64,000 nt of DNA from an uncultured Bacteroidales bacterium (GTDB lineage Bacteria; Bacteroidota; Bacteroidia; Bacteroidales; F082). The DNA lies in assembly GCA_905233685.1 (NCBI GenBank), contig CAJOEZ010000023.1, forward strand, positions 40,984 through 104,983, given 5' to 3'. Below, piece after piece: positions 44,614 to 52,757 of the stretch. Each line of letters starts with the position of its first letter. Within the stretch, counting starts at the first letter, position 1. The translations under genes and the position numbers were made by a program. The notes under the pieces are model-generated. The model saw nothing but the letters and a program-made list of their open reading frames with translations, had not been told where the DNA came from and made no database searches.

Positions 44614-45780
44614 TCAGTATTTTACAATCCGATGGGTTATCACGCTGTTTTCTGAAACAATCCTTACAAAATACACGCCGTTCTCCAAACCTTCAATTTG
44701 GCATTGCGAGCCGCTTAGTTCCATGGTTCTCGCCACTGATATTGTTGTAATCCAACGACTTGATATTCACGCCCGGAGCGCACACATCGGGACGGATGAG
44801 ACCGATGCCAGGATTGTAGGGATAGTCGTCAAACTCGGTGTCTTGCCATGTGACAGGGCCTTGCGAGGTGAAATTGGCCGCCGCGTCGTTATAATCCACG
44901 GCACCAATGGCCATTACGCAACTCAGCCCGCCTGGATTCGCCGTTTGGTCGGGGTCGAGATAAGGCGGCGGACAACTGGCCGGCACACGCACGTTGTTCG
45001 GGATGGGGCTGTAAAACTGGATGTGGCCCTCATTGCCAGCGCACACCAAACCGATGACGCCCGCGTCCAAAATGGCTTCACACGAACGGCGCAGTGTGTC
45101 CCGTGACCTTTGTCGTCCATCGGATCGTCGTCATCATTCACGATGTCGTAGCCGTGGTGCGGAAATTCCTCGCCGCCGTCCCAAAGGTGGTCTTCCAAAT
45201 CGATGTGATTGTAGTTCACGCCCGAGTCAATCACGGCAATCACCACGCCTTGGCCCGTGTTGCCCTGCGCCCACACCTGCTCGGCATTCACCTGCGTGAT
45301 GTTTGGCGTGATTTCGCGTAAAACGGAAGCCTCGGAAGCCGTTTCCGCTTCAGGAATCCATTGGTACTGCTTGTTGAGGCTGATGCGCTCAATATCAGCG
45401 CGCTCCGAAAGGTCAAGAATGGTTTGCTTGGTAGCCGTAAAGTAAAGCGCATTGACCGACCAAAGGCTGCGCACAGATGAAACCATGCCCCGTTGTTCCA
45501 TCTCGGCGAGGCTATGCTTGAGGTCAGATTGCGAAGCCTCGGCAAAAGTTTTCAACTCCTTGACTACAAACTCCCTACGCATGGCCTTCGTAGGCAAAAA
45601 CTCCGCCTGACGGCTCAATTTCGAGCGGTTGTATTGTGCTTTCATCAGCACGACTACTTCGATGGGGTCGTTGTCTGAACGGCGGTTCATCGTTTCCATC
45701 AGCGAAGGGTCGATGGTAGTTTGGGCGAAACCAGCGAGGCAAAGGCAAAACGCCAAAACGGTGAACAATGCTTTTTTCAT
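44614..45780 (-). pseudogene. Subtilase (S8) pseudogene with two internal deletions
   Basis: Compared with the intact paralogue at 48822-50507, the N-terminal signal, prodomain and catalytic Asp (AVIDSGVNYNH) and His (KGHGTHC) are kept. About 70 residues are missing at about 45095 and the frame shifts. The middle VCAGNEGHIQFYSP...GLIRPDVCAPGVNIKSLDYNN is in a second frame. About 120 residues with the catalytic Ser (GTSMATP) are gone at about 44720. The last part GSQCQIEGLENGVYFVRIVSENSVITHRIVKY, a T9SS-type C-terminal domain end, is in a third frame. It cannot be an active protease. Confidence 0.85.
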
Positions 45781-45924
45781 GGATGATGTTTTAGTCTTTT
45801 AGGTGCAAAATACCCCTAAATAATAACTCGTCGCAAGTATTTATTGTTGTTTTGTTTAATGAGGCTACCGCAAGGGACTTTGTGACCTTTGTGGTTTTTT
45901 TGCAAGAATCATTTTTTAAACTGC

Positions 45925-47736
45925 TCACAAAGAGTTGTAGTATTGTCTAATTTTCTTGGCCATTTGCATTCTTCTGAAATAAAGGAATTCATCGTATTGG
46001 GTATGGTCCATATCCACTATAGATAAAGGGATAGCATTGATTTCAAGATTCCGTTCCAAATCATGTTTTGAAATAATATTCCCAAATTTTACTCTCCCTG
46101 TTTCGCATGCTTCAAAAGCATTGGAGAAGTAGATGTTAGGACTCTCATCACCGATAGCCTTGTTAATCTGTGGGTCAAGGTATGTAAAATTGGCAATTTG
46201 ATTATACTTGTTTCTTTCGGAAATACCTTGTTTTATAAGGTACTTACGTGGAAAAATATGGTGAACATCTCCCACTACTTCTATTAAGTCACCAACCTTT
46301 GTACCATTACAGAACAAAGAATTGTCAGCAAAAAACACTTGGGCGGCCAGAAAAACATTAAGATAAGGACTATTTATCGAGGCCGATTCTAATCTTTGAG
46401 GAAGCTGATTGTTCCAAAAATTATCAGAAAGTTCCGCTGTTTCAATTTCATCGAAATACTGTTGGAAACCTCTCTCAAGGATTCGTTTTATATCATAATC
46501 CATATACGATTCGGGAGAGGTTATGTATCTGCTTGTTAATGTGCTGAAAACATACCACTTAAGTACATATTGTTTGATTTTGGTTTTTTCAAAAGACGAA
46601 TCCGCATTGAGTAATAAATAAAGTGTATAGGCAAAATCTAAAGTCATTCGTGAATTGATTAGCTTTGTGCTAATAAACCCAGCCGACTTGATAGCAAGAA
46701 TGAAATTCGAGAAGGAATATTGGTTCATATAATCCAGCACACCTTCTGACATTCTCAAATATGTATTTTCTGATATAACCTCTTCGTTTTCTTTGGTTTC
46801 AAAGTTTCTTCCTTCCAGCAAGGCGACCAAATCTTTCATCTTCGCTCGTCCAAATTTGTACATAAAAGAAACTCTGATAATGTCGTTGAAATCCGGATCG
46901 TAGATGCTTTCGCGGTCATTTTTTAACCATGATAGCTTATTAGCATAAACAGTATTTACAAAATCTGTATCTTTAATCATCTCTGAATACCATTCAGGAG
47001 CGGCAGCAAGATGTGAGAAGTATTCGATGGCCTTTCGAAGGGCGTTTCCACCAAACTTCTCATTGGCTGCCATACGGGACATTGCGAAGTCTGCCTGATT
47101 GAGTTTTGTGCCTTGGCTGTTGATTCGGATGAAAATTTCCGTTACCTCATCTAAAGTGAGTTCGTTATTCAATACAATAATGCCAATCTGCCTGTTTTTT
47201 ATGTCAATCAAGCGCATTATTACTTTGTTCAGTTCATTAGGCTTAATGTCTTGATTGACGGCACAATAATTCTGAACGAACTCAAAACTATCAAAATCGG
47301 GTTTGAAAACTTCTGAAATATCAGCAATCCATCTTTTGTCTTTTAGAATCGCCGATGTTTGCACTTTGAACTTTTCTTCGTCTTCATCAGGTGCGAGTGG
47401 ATTGAAAGAGATTTTGATTTTATGCTTTTTGAAGTCGGCGTTAGTAATCTCTTCACCTATAATGGAGGTCATCAGAGCGGTTATGCGTTGCTGACCATCT
47501 ATCATAATTTTTTTCCCAACAGTGGTAGTCCCATCTTTGAGTTTCATACTTGGACTTTGAGACACAATCAGATAGCCTGTCGGATATCCCATATAGAGAG
47601 AATCTATCAAATCTCTGACCTGAATGGGCTTCCATACAAACGGACGTTGTATTTCTGGTATGGCAATTTGTCCAGATTTAATAAACCCGAGAACCTGTTC
47701 TAACGGTTTGTTTTCAACGTTGTATTTTTCAGCCAT
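45925..47736 (-). CDS. GmrSD-like DUF262/HNH protein
   Basis: 603 aa. N-terminal DUF262 (ParB-like) block with IPEIQRPFVWKPIQVRDLIDSL (25-46) and MIDGQQRITALMT. A long helical middle. C-terminal DUF1524-like HNH part with VHHIFPRKYLIKQ and NKYNQIANFTYL. This is the domain order of type IV modification-dependent restriction proteins of the GmrSD group. Cytoplasmic. It stands alone but lies beside the DUF3791/DUF3990 trio, so it is likely a defence-type locus. AT-rich compared with core genes. Confidence 0.85.
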   Translation of the reverse strand: MAEKYNVENKPLEQVLGFIKSGQIAIPEIQRPFVWKPIQVRDLIDSLYMGYPTGYLIVSQSPSMKLKDGTTTVGKKIMIDGQQRITALMTSIIGEEITNADFKKHKIKISFNPLAPDEDEEKFKVQTSAILKDKRWIADISEVFKPDFDSFEFVQNYCAVNQDIKPNELNKVIMRLIDIKNRQIGIIVLNNELTLDEVTEIFIRINSQGTKLNQADFAMSRMAANEKFGGNALRKAIEYFSHLAAAPEWYSEMIKDTDFVNTVYANKLSWLKNDRESIYDPDFNDIIRVSFMYKFGRAKMKDLVALLEGRNFETKENEEVISENTYLRMSEGVLDYMNQYSFSNFILAIKSAGFISTKLINSRMTLDFAYTLYLLLNADSSFEKTKIKQYVLKWYVFSTLTSRYITSPESYMDYDIKRILERGFQQYFDEIETAELSDNFWNNQLPQRLESASINSPYLNVFLAAQVFFADNSLFCNGTKVGDLIEVVGDVHHIFPRKYLIKQGISERNKYNQIANFTYLDPQINKAIGDESPNIYFSNAFEACETGRVKFGNIISKHDLERNLEINAIPLSIVDMDHTQYDEFLYFRRMQMAKKIRQYYNSL

Positions 47737-47804
47737 GTTGGTTTTGTTAAATGTTTAACTTATTCTGTTGTAACCTATACAATTCCTTCTGCTGTTTCCA
47801 ATTT

Positions 47805-48032
47805 TTACACCGACTCCATCATCCGATTCATCAATTCATACAGATAGGCAGGGCTTTGCACATACAACTCGCCTTCCTCGTCCTGCAAGGCATCCATCAA
47901 CGGGGATTGGTAAACCTTTTCCATGGCCTGCTCAATGCTGCACCCCGTGTCTTCCATCACATATTTCACCAATTCGCTCAAAGCGTAGTCAGTGAGATAG
48001 GTCGCTATTTGGTGGTGGTTGGGCTGGTTCAT
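47805..48032 (-). CDS. Small hypothetical protein of a DUF3990 cassette, 75 aa
   Basis: A helical, acidic protein (TDYALSELVKYVMEDTGCSIEQAMEKVYQSPLMDALQDEEGELYVQSPAYLYELMNRMMESV). The pattern resembles DUF3791-type partners. It overlaps the DUF3990 gene by 4 nt, giving a three-gene coupled operon. A chaperone or antitoxin role for the DUF3990 protein is plausible. Confidence 0.6.
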   Translation of the reverse strand: MNQPNHHQIATYLTDYALSELVKYVMEDTGCSIEQAMEKVYQSPLMDALQDEEGELYVQSPAYLYELMNRMMESV

Positions 48033-48517
48033 AGGGTTTCAACATTTATTTTGTGAAGGAATCGCAAAGCTCGCTCTGTTCCGAAGTAATACTGCTGGTC
48101 GAGATATCTGTCTTGCAGCAACTTCGCTACCTGTTCGGGCGTGTATATGCCTTCACGATAGTTGGTCAGTTGAAGCACCACGCCATCGTTGGCTATCGGG
48201 CCTATCACGATGTCGTAATCGTGTATCGGAGTCGTGTTTTTTCGGTCACGATTGTCATACACAAACATCAGCCATTCCACAGAGGCTTTCTCTGGAAACC
48301 GTTTTATTTTCAAGTCAGACGGCAAGGCCGCCTCGTCGAGTTCGTAAGTGATGAGCGTTGCCGTTCCGCCGAAAAGCCGCGCTTTTTTCTGTGCCATGCG
48401 AATGGCTGTAGATTTGTCGGGCGTTACATAGAATCCCTTGCCAAAGTCCTTGTGATGCAAGCCTTTGTTAAGGTCTATTACTTCAATATCAGAATTTGAT
48501 CCGTGGTATAATTTCAT
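48029..48517 (-). CDS. DUF3990 protein, ADP-ribosyltransferase-like
   Basis: 162 aa from ATG 48517 (MKLYHGSNSDIEVIDL). The DUF3990 signature is KLYHGSN...HHKDFGKGFYVTPDKSTAIRMAQKKA, which resembles the ART fold's first strand and GxGFYxT loop. The family is suspected to modify targets as a toxin-like enzyme, but this is not proven. It overlaps DUF3791 upstream and the 75-aa gene downstream by 4 nt each. Confidence 0.8.
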   Translation of the reverse strand: MKLYHGSNSDIEVIDLNKGLHHKDFGKGFYVTPDKSTAIRMAQKKARLFGGTATLITYELDEAALPSDLKIKRFPEKASVEWLMFVYDNRDRKNTTPIHDYDIVIGPIANDGVVLQLTNYREGIYTPEQVAKLLQDRYLDQQYYFGTERALRFLHKINVETL

Positions 48518-48729
48518 GCGAGTGCCCCTCCATTTTGTTGGCAAATGATGAGCAAATCATCGATAGTCTCATCCATCGACTGCAGGTGTTCTACATCGTA
48601 AAACTCAACCAAGAAAGCAAGGCCTTTATGCTCATGCAAGTAGTTGAAAGCCGCTTGGCGAGTCATCGCAAAACGTTGCCCGAAAGCCCGCACGGCAGCA
48701 GTAAGGAAAGGTATCTCGTATTTACTCAT
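48514..48729 (-). CDS. DUF3791 protein, 71 aa
   Basis: Small helical protein (FLTAAVRAFGQRFAMTRQAAFNYLHEHKGLAFLVEFYDVEHLQSMDETIDDLLIICQQ), matching DUF3791, the usual first gene in DUF3791-DUF3990 pairs. It probably binds or neutralises the DUF3990 protein. It has the operon's only promoter in front of it. Confidence 0.78.
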   Translation of the reverse strand: MSKYEIPFLTAAVRAFGQRFAMTRQAAFNYLHEHKGLAFLVEFYDVEHLQSMDETIDDLLIICQQNGGALA

Positions 48730-48759
48730 ATCTGCTATTTATAGTCGCATATCAAACCG

Positions 48760-48767
48760 CAAAATTA
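48760..48767 (-). promoter_or_regulatory. -7 box of the DUF3791/DUF3990 operon
   Basis: TAATTTTG on the minus strand, about 30 nt before the DUF3791 ATG. Confidence 0.5.
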
Positions 48768-48821
48768 CACAAAATCTCCAAAATGAGCAAATTTAGTCGC
48801 AGAAGGCCAATAACAGCGAAA

Positions 48822-50507
48822 TCAGTATTTCACAATCCGATTTGTTGTCACCCCCTTTTCTGAAACAATCCTCACAAAATAAACCCCGCTCCCCAAGCCG
48901 TCAATTCGGCATTGAGAACCGTTTACTTCTATGGTTTTCAGAAGTTTTCCATCGATAGTAAACACCTCAATCCGCGTCATGCCTTCGCAAACGACGGTGA
49001 AGTTGTCCGCGCTGGGATTAGGATAAACCAAAGCCTGCAGGTGCGCCGTTTCAGTAAGGGCATCATAATCCACGGCATTGACGGCCGCAAGGGCATCGAG
49101 ACGGCCTGAACCGAAATCGTTGCTTTTATGCTCGCTGAGTTTCACGGCGGTATTTTCCAAAATCTGGTCGATTTGCGCGGGCGTGAGTTCCCTGTTTTTG
49201 GAGAGCATCAGCGCGATGGTGCCGGTCACCAAGGGCGTGGCCATCGAAGTGCCGTCCATCAGCGTGTAGCCGTTGATGTTGTTGCAGTCCAACGACTTGA
49301 TTTGCACCCCTGGAGCGCAAATGTCGGGACGGATGAGGCCGATTTCCGTCGCACTGCCTGCCGTGTAGGGATAATCGCCGTATTCCGGCACATCAACCCA
49401 TTGCGAAGGCCCTTCGGAAGAAAAGGGAGCGATGTTATCATCGTAATTGACTGCACCAACGCAGATGACGCAACTCGTTCCGCCCGCATTAACCATCTGG
49501 TCTTCATGCAGATAGGGCGGCGGACAGTCGCCAGGGGTGTAAATATTGTACGGCGGAGGCACCATGAACTGCATTTGTCGGATATTGCCCGCACAAACGG
49601 AGGCCACCACACCAGCAGCCAAAGTGTTGTCGCAGGATTGGCGCATCATCCGCTTTTGCGCAGCATTGGGCTGGGGTCGACCCAACGACATGTTAATGAC
49701 ATCGGCGCCGTGCTCCAAAGCGAACTGCATGGCGGCAATCCATTGGGTTTCGTCGCCCTCGCCTTGGTCGTTGAAGGCTTTCAAGGCCATGACAGTAGCA
49801 GATGGCGCGATGCCCGTTTGCGTACCATAAATACCTGTGCCACAAACCGTTCCGGCCACATGTGTACCGTGTCCGTGGCTGTCCATCGGGTCGTTGTCGT
49901 TGTCGCTGAAGTCGTAGCCGTGATGGGGAAATTCCGTGCCGCCGTCCCAAAGGCGACCGGCCAAATCTGCGTGGTCGTAGTTGATGCCCGTGTCGATGAT
50001 GGCCACCAAAACGCCTTGTCCCGTATAGCCTTGCTCCCACACCTGCGGCGCGTTCACTTGCAGCAGGTTTTGCGTGATCTCGCGACCGTCGCCTCTCGGG
50101 GCATAAGTGGCCTCGTTCTCAAAAATCCATTGCGCCTGCTCGCAGTAACTGACGGAAAGGACATCGCGGCGTTGCTCCAAATCGCGGATGGCGGTCGGGT
50201 CGGCGAGGCAACTCACGGCGTTCACAATCCACAGCGGGCGAATGTCGGCCACCATGCCGTTGTGTTCCATCTCGTTTAACAGGCCAAGCAACTCATATTG
50301 AGCAGTTTCGGCCTGCCGTTTCAGGGTTTCAACAACAAATTGGCGGCGTTCCTGTTGGTTGGCGAATAGCTCCGCCTCGCGCAACAAAGTGGTCGGGTCG
50401 GATTGCTCAGTCAAAAAGATAACGATTTTGTTTTTCTCATTTTCGGCATGGCCAACCAAGCTGAAGCAAAGCATCAGTAGGACAAACAACAAGCTGCGTT
50501 CTTTCAT
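48822..50507 (-). CDS. Secreted S8 subtilisin-like protease with T9SS C-terminal domain
   Basis: 561 aa with signal peptide, a prodomain (about 25-145) and an S8 catalytic domain with D172 (VAIIDTGINYDH), H213 (HGHGTHVAG), N308 and S421 (MDGTSMATP). The C-terminus (about 480-561) is a T9SS-type sorting domain: VYPNPSADNF..., the DGLGSGVYFVRIVSEKG strand pair and final NRIVKY. The protein would be exported by the gliding/T9SS secretion system to the surface. The degenerate copy at 44614 is its paralogue. Confidence 0.93.
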   Translation of the reverse strand: MKERSLLFVLLMLCFSLVGHAENEKNKIVIFLTEQSDPTTLLREAELFANQQERRQFVVETLKRQAETAQYELLGLLNEMEHNGMVADIRPLWIVNAVSCLADPTAIRDLEQRRDVLSVSYCEQAQWIFENEATYAPRGDGREITQNLLQVNAPQVWEQGYTGQGVLVAIIDTGINYDHADLAGRLWDGGTEFPHHGYDFSDNDNDPMDSHGHGTHVAGTVCGTGIYGTQTGIAPSATVMALKAFNDQGEGDETQWIAAMQFALEHGADVINMSLGRPQPNAAQKRMMRQSCDNTLAAGVVASVCAGNIRQMQFMVPPPYNIYTPGDCPPPYLHEDQMVNAGGTSCVICVGAVNYDDNIAPFSSEGPSQWVDVPEYGDYPYTAGSATEIGLIRPDICAPGVQIKSLDCNNINGYTLMDGTSMATPLVTGTIALMLSKNRELTPAQIDQILENTAVKLSEHKSNDFGSGRLDALAAVNAVDYDALTETAHLQALVYPNPSADNFTVVCEGMTRIEVFTIDGKLLKTIEVNGSQCRIDGLGSGVYFVRIVSEKGVTTNRIVKY

Positions 50508-50644
50508 TTTTGGTACATTTAGAGGTGCAAAATAAAGGATTTTCCTGAAACAAACGCGGTTTTTTGGTTATTTTTGCATCGCATTGCCAACAAGCATACT
50601 TCTGCGGCAGTAGATTTATGCACCTGTCCCCTTAATTATGGTGG

Positions 50645-50707
50645 AATCGGCAAGTGGAAATCCCAACAAATAGGGATTGTCCGATTTATGCAGTAGCCGT
50701 ACCTTTG
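50645..50707 (+). promoter_or_regulatory. Nested hairpin and promoter before the CDF transporter
   Basis: AATCGG (50645-50650) / CCGATT (50681-50686) enclose TCCC (50661-50664) / GGGA (50673-50676). TTG (50677-50679), 20 nt, TACCTTTG (50700-50707) is a full promoter, with the ATG 18 nt later. An upstream TATTTTTG at 50569-50576 may start a longer transcript. The dyad overlaps the -33 region, so it may be a metal-regulator site. Confidence 0.5.
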
Positions 50708-50725
50708 CAGCAAAAAAAGAAACGT

Positions 50726-51640
50726 ATGAGTCACGAACATCATCATCACGAGCATCATCACCACCATCACGTGGCTGCGGATAATGGTCAGATGCGCAAG
50801 ATCCTTTGGGCAGCCATCATATTGAACCTTCTTTTCGTCGGCGTGGAAGCCGGTGTGGGCCTTTGGCAAAACAGCCTCTCGCTGCTGAGCGACGCGGGGC
50901 ATAATCTCAGCGATGTGTTCTCGCTGGTATTAGTCGTCATCGGGCTGCATTTGGTGCAAGTACACAGCAACGAGCGTTTCACCTACGGTTACAAGAAAAG
51001 CACCATCCTCATCTCGTTGGCCAATGCAATCTTGCTACTCGTTGCCGTAGGCGTAATCATTGCGGAGAGCGTCCACAAGCTACGTGAGCCAGCCGCCATC
51101 GACGGCACCGTCATTTCATGGACCGCCGGAATCGGCATCCTTATTAATGGCCTGACAACCTTTCTGCTGATGCGCGGACAGAAAGACGACCTCAACATCC
51201 GAGGCGCGTTTCTCCACATGGCCGCCGATACCTTGGTGAGCGTTGGCGTGGTCATCAGTGGCATAATCATCACTTACACAGGCTGGTACATTATCGACCC
51301 GATTGTTAGTATTGTGATTGCCATCGTTATCCTTGTCAGCACTTGGGAGCTACTGCGCGACAGTATGCGTTTGGCTTTGGACGGCGTGCCCGAAGGCATC
51401 GAAGTAGAAGAAGTGGCCGAGGCCATGCGCGGTGCTGACCATGTCACCGATGTTCATCACCTGCACATTTGGGCGATGAGCACCACCGAAAACGCCCTGA
51501 CCGCCCATGTGGTTATCGATGATGAGCACGAAGCATCGGCCGTACGCAAAGCCCTTAAAGAAACGCTTCACGAGCAAGGCATCACGCACGCCACCATCGA
51601 GATTGAGAACGATGGCGACTGCTGTGACAAGGAGTGCTAA
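50726..51640 (+). CDS. Cation diffusion facilitator (Zn/Co/Cd efflux) protein
   Basis: 304 aa from ATG 50726. It starts with a His-rich stretch (MSHEHHHHEHHHHHH) that can bind metal. Six TM segments, with the CDF metal site pairs LLSDAGHNLSDVF (TM2) and HMAADTLVSVG (TM5). The C-terminal cytoplasmic domain has DVHHLHIWAMS and ends in DCCDKEC. It exports Zn2+ or similar ions across the inner membrane by proton exchange. Monocistronic with its own promoter. Confidence 0.92.
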   Translation: MSHEHHHHEHHHHHHVAADNGQMRKILWAAIILNLLFVGVEAGVGLWQNSLSLLSDAGHNLSDVFSLVLVVIGLHLVQVHSNERFTYGYKKSTILISLANAILLLVAVGVIIAESVHKLREPAAIDGTVISWTAGIGILINGLTTFLLMRGQKDDLNIRGAFLHMAADTLVSVGVVISGIIITYTGWYIIDPIVSIVIAIVILVSTWELLRDSMRLALDGVPEGIEVEEVAEAMRGADHVTDVHHLHIWAMSTTENALTAHVVIDDEHEASAVRKALKETLHEQGITHATIEIENDGDCCDKEC

Positions 51641-51676
51641 TCTATCGAATAAGGTTCCGCAATTTCGTCTCCAGTA

Positions 51677-51709
51677 TTGACTATTTTCACGAGAAAAAGA
51701 CTACTTTTG
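51677..51709 (+). promoter_or_regulatory. Promoter of the cupin gene
   Basis: TTG (51677-51679), 22 nt, TACTTTTG (51702-51709). Confidence 0.65.
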
Positions 51710-51775
51710 CAGCCAGATTATGACAAGCGAACGGTCAAACTCGTGAAAACAAGTTGCTAACAAAAGTCAATTGAA

Positions 51776-52150
51776 ATGGAGCAAGTAGAAACCACAGAAC
51801 TCATCCGCACCTCGCAAAGTTGGGATGGCGCGGAACTGCCTGACTACCCGCAGGGTCGCCCCGAACTGGTGGCCATGAAATACGTGTTCCCCACTGGCAA
51901 GAAACTCGGATGGCATCACCACGATGTGATGAACTACGGCGTATTAGTGCAGGGAGAACTGACCATTATCACCCAAGATGGGACGGAGAAGGTCGTCCAT
52001 GAGGGTGAAGCCGTCGTCGAGATGGTCGGGACCGTCCACCATGGCGAAAACCGAGGCACCAAGCCCGCCATCCTCTATATGTTCTACCTCTCGCAGAAAG
52101 ACGTGCCTCTATCTGTGCAGCACCCAGATGTTGCAAATTTTGCAAAGTAG
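51776..52150 (+). CDS. Small cupin protein, 124 aa
   Basis: Single double-stranded beta-helix domain. Metal-binding His pair in GKKLGWHHHDVMNYGVLVQGELTI and the second motif GTVHHGENRG. Cytoplasmic. Such small cupins can be enzymes (dioxygenase, isomerase) or binding proteins; the substrate is unknown. It has its own promoter. Confidence 0.85.
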   Translation: MEQVETTELIRTSQSWDGAELPDYPQGRPELVAMKYVFPTGKKLGWHHHDVMNYGVLVQGELTIITQDGTEKVVHEGEAVVEMVGTVHHGENRGTKPAILYMFYLSQKDVPLSVQHPDVANFAK

Positions 52151-52243
52151 CGTAGAACGGCCCAAATTTCCGAAATATTCTAGCCGAATTCCCGAACGGG
52201 GATTAAAATGATTATTTTTACAGCGGATTCTCAATGAAGTAAC

Positions 52244-52732
52244 ATGAAAGAAATCATCATCAATGTCGATAGCGAGAGCGACCTCTATAGCACTTTCGGT
52301 GGCGTAGGCGATCTTAGCGAGGAGTTCAAAGACTTTGTGATCGACAAGCTGAAAGACACCGACCTACTTGAGCCTGTGCAATTCATCTTCGTGTCGCAAG
52401 AGGCGGTCGACGAGCAGCGCGTGCGTGATTCTATCAGCACGTGAATCCAAGACGAAAAGCATGACATTCAACGCGAGGAACACACCAACAGACTTCGCCA
52501 GTTGTGGATGCTGATCATCGGCGTGGTTTTTGTGGCTCTCAGTATCGTGGTAGAGGTGGTGGTTGGCGAGATTTCGTTTACCGTCCTCTCCACCATCGGT
52601 GCTTTTGCCCTATGGGAGGCTGCCAACGTGTGGATAGTGGAAAACCCGCATCTGCGCCACCGCAGGCATCTGGTGAAACACATGAGCAACAACTACACCA
52701 TCATTTTTAAAACCATCAACGGTGAATCGTGA
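52244..52732 (+). pseudogene. Two-TM protein gene interrupted by an in-frame TGA
   Basis: The frame from ATG 52244 (MKEIIINVDSESDLYSTFG) runs to TGA at 52442-52444 after DSIST, then continues without any shift as IQDEKHDIQREEHTNRLRQLWMLIIGVVFVALSIVVEVV...FALWEAANVWIVENPHLRHRR to the stop at 52732. The second half alone has no good start of its own for the RQLW segment. One base change (for example TGG to TGA) would break the gene. The whole protein is 162 codons, with two membrane helices and a helical cytoplasmic front. Function unknown. Confidence 0.65.
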
Positions 52733-52757
52733 ACGAATTTCGCAGCGTTAATTTAAA

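Noticed and set aside
50577..50700. Metal riboswitch in front of the CDF gene
   Set aside because: I see only a nested dyad overlapping the promoter, not a conserved riboswitch core such as NiCo or yybP-ykoY.
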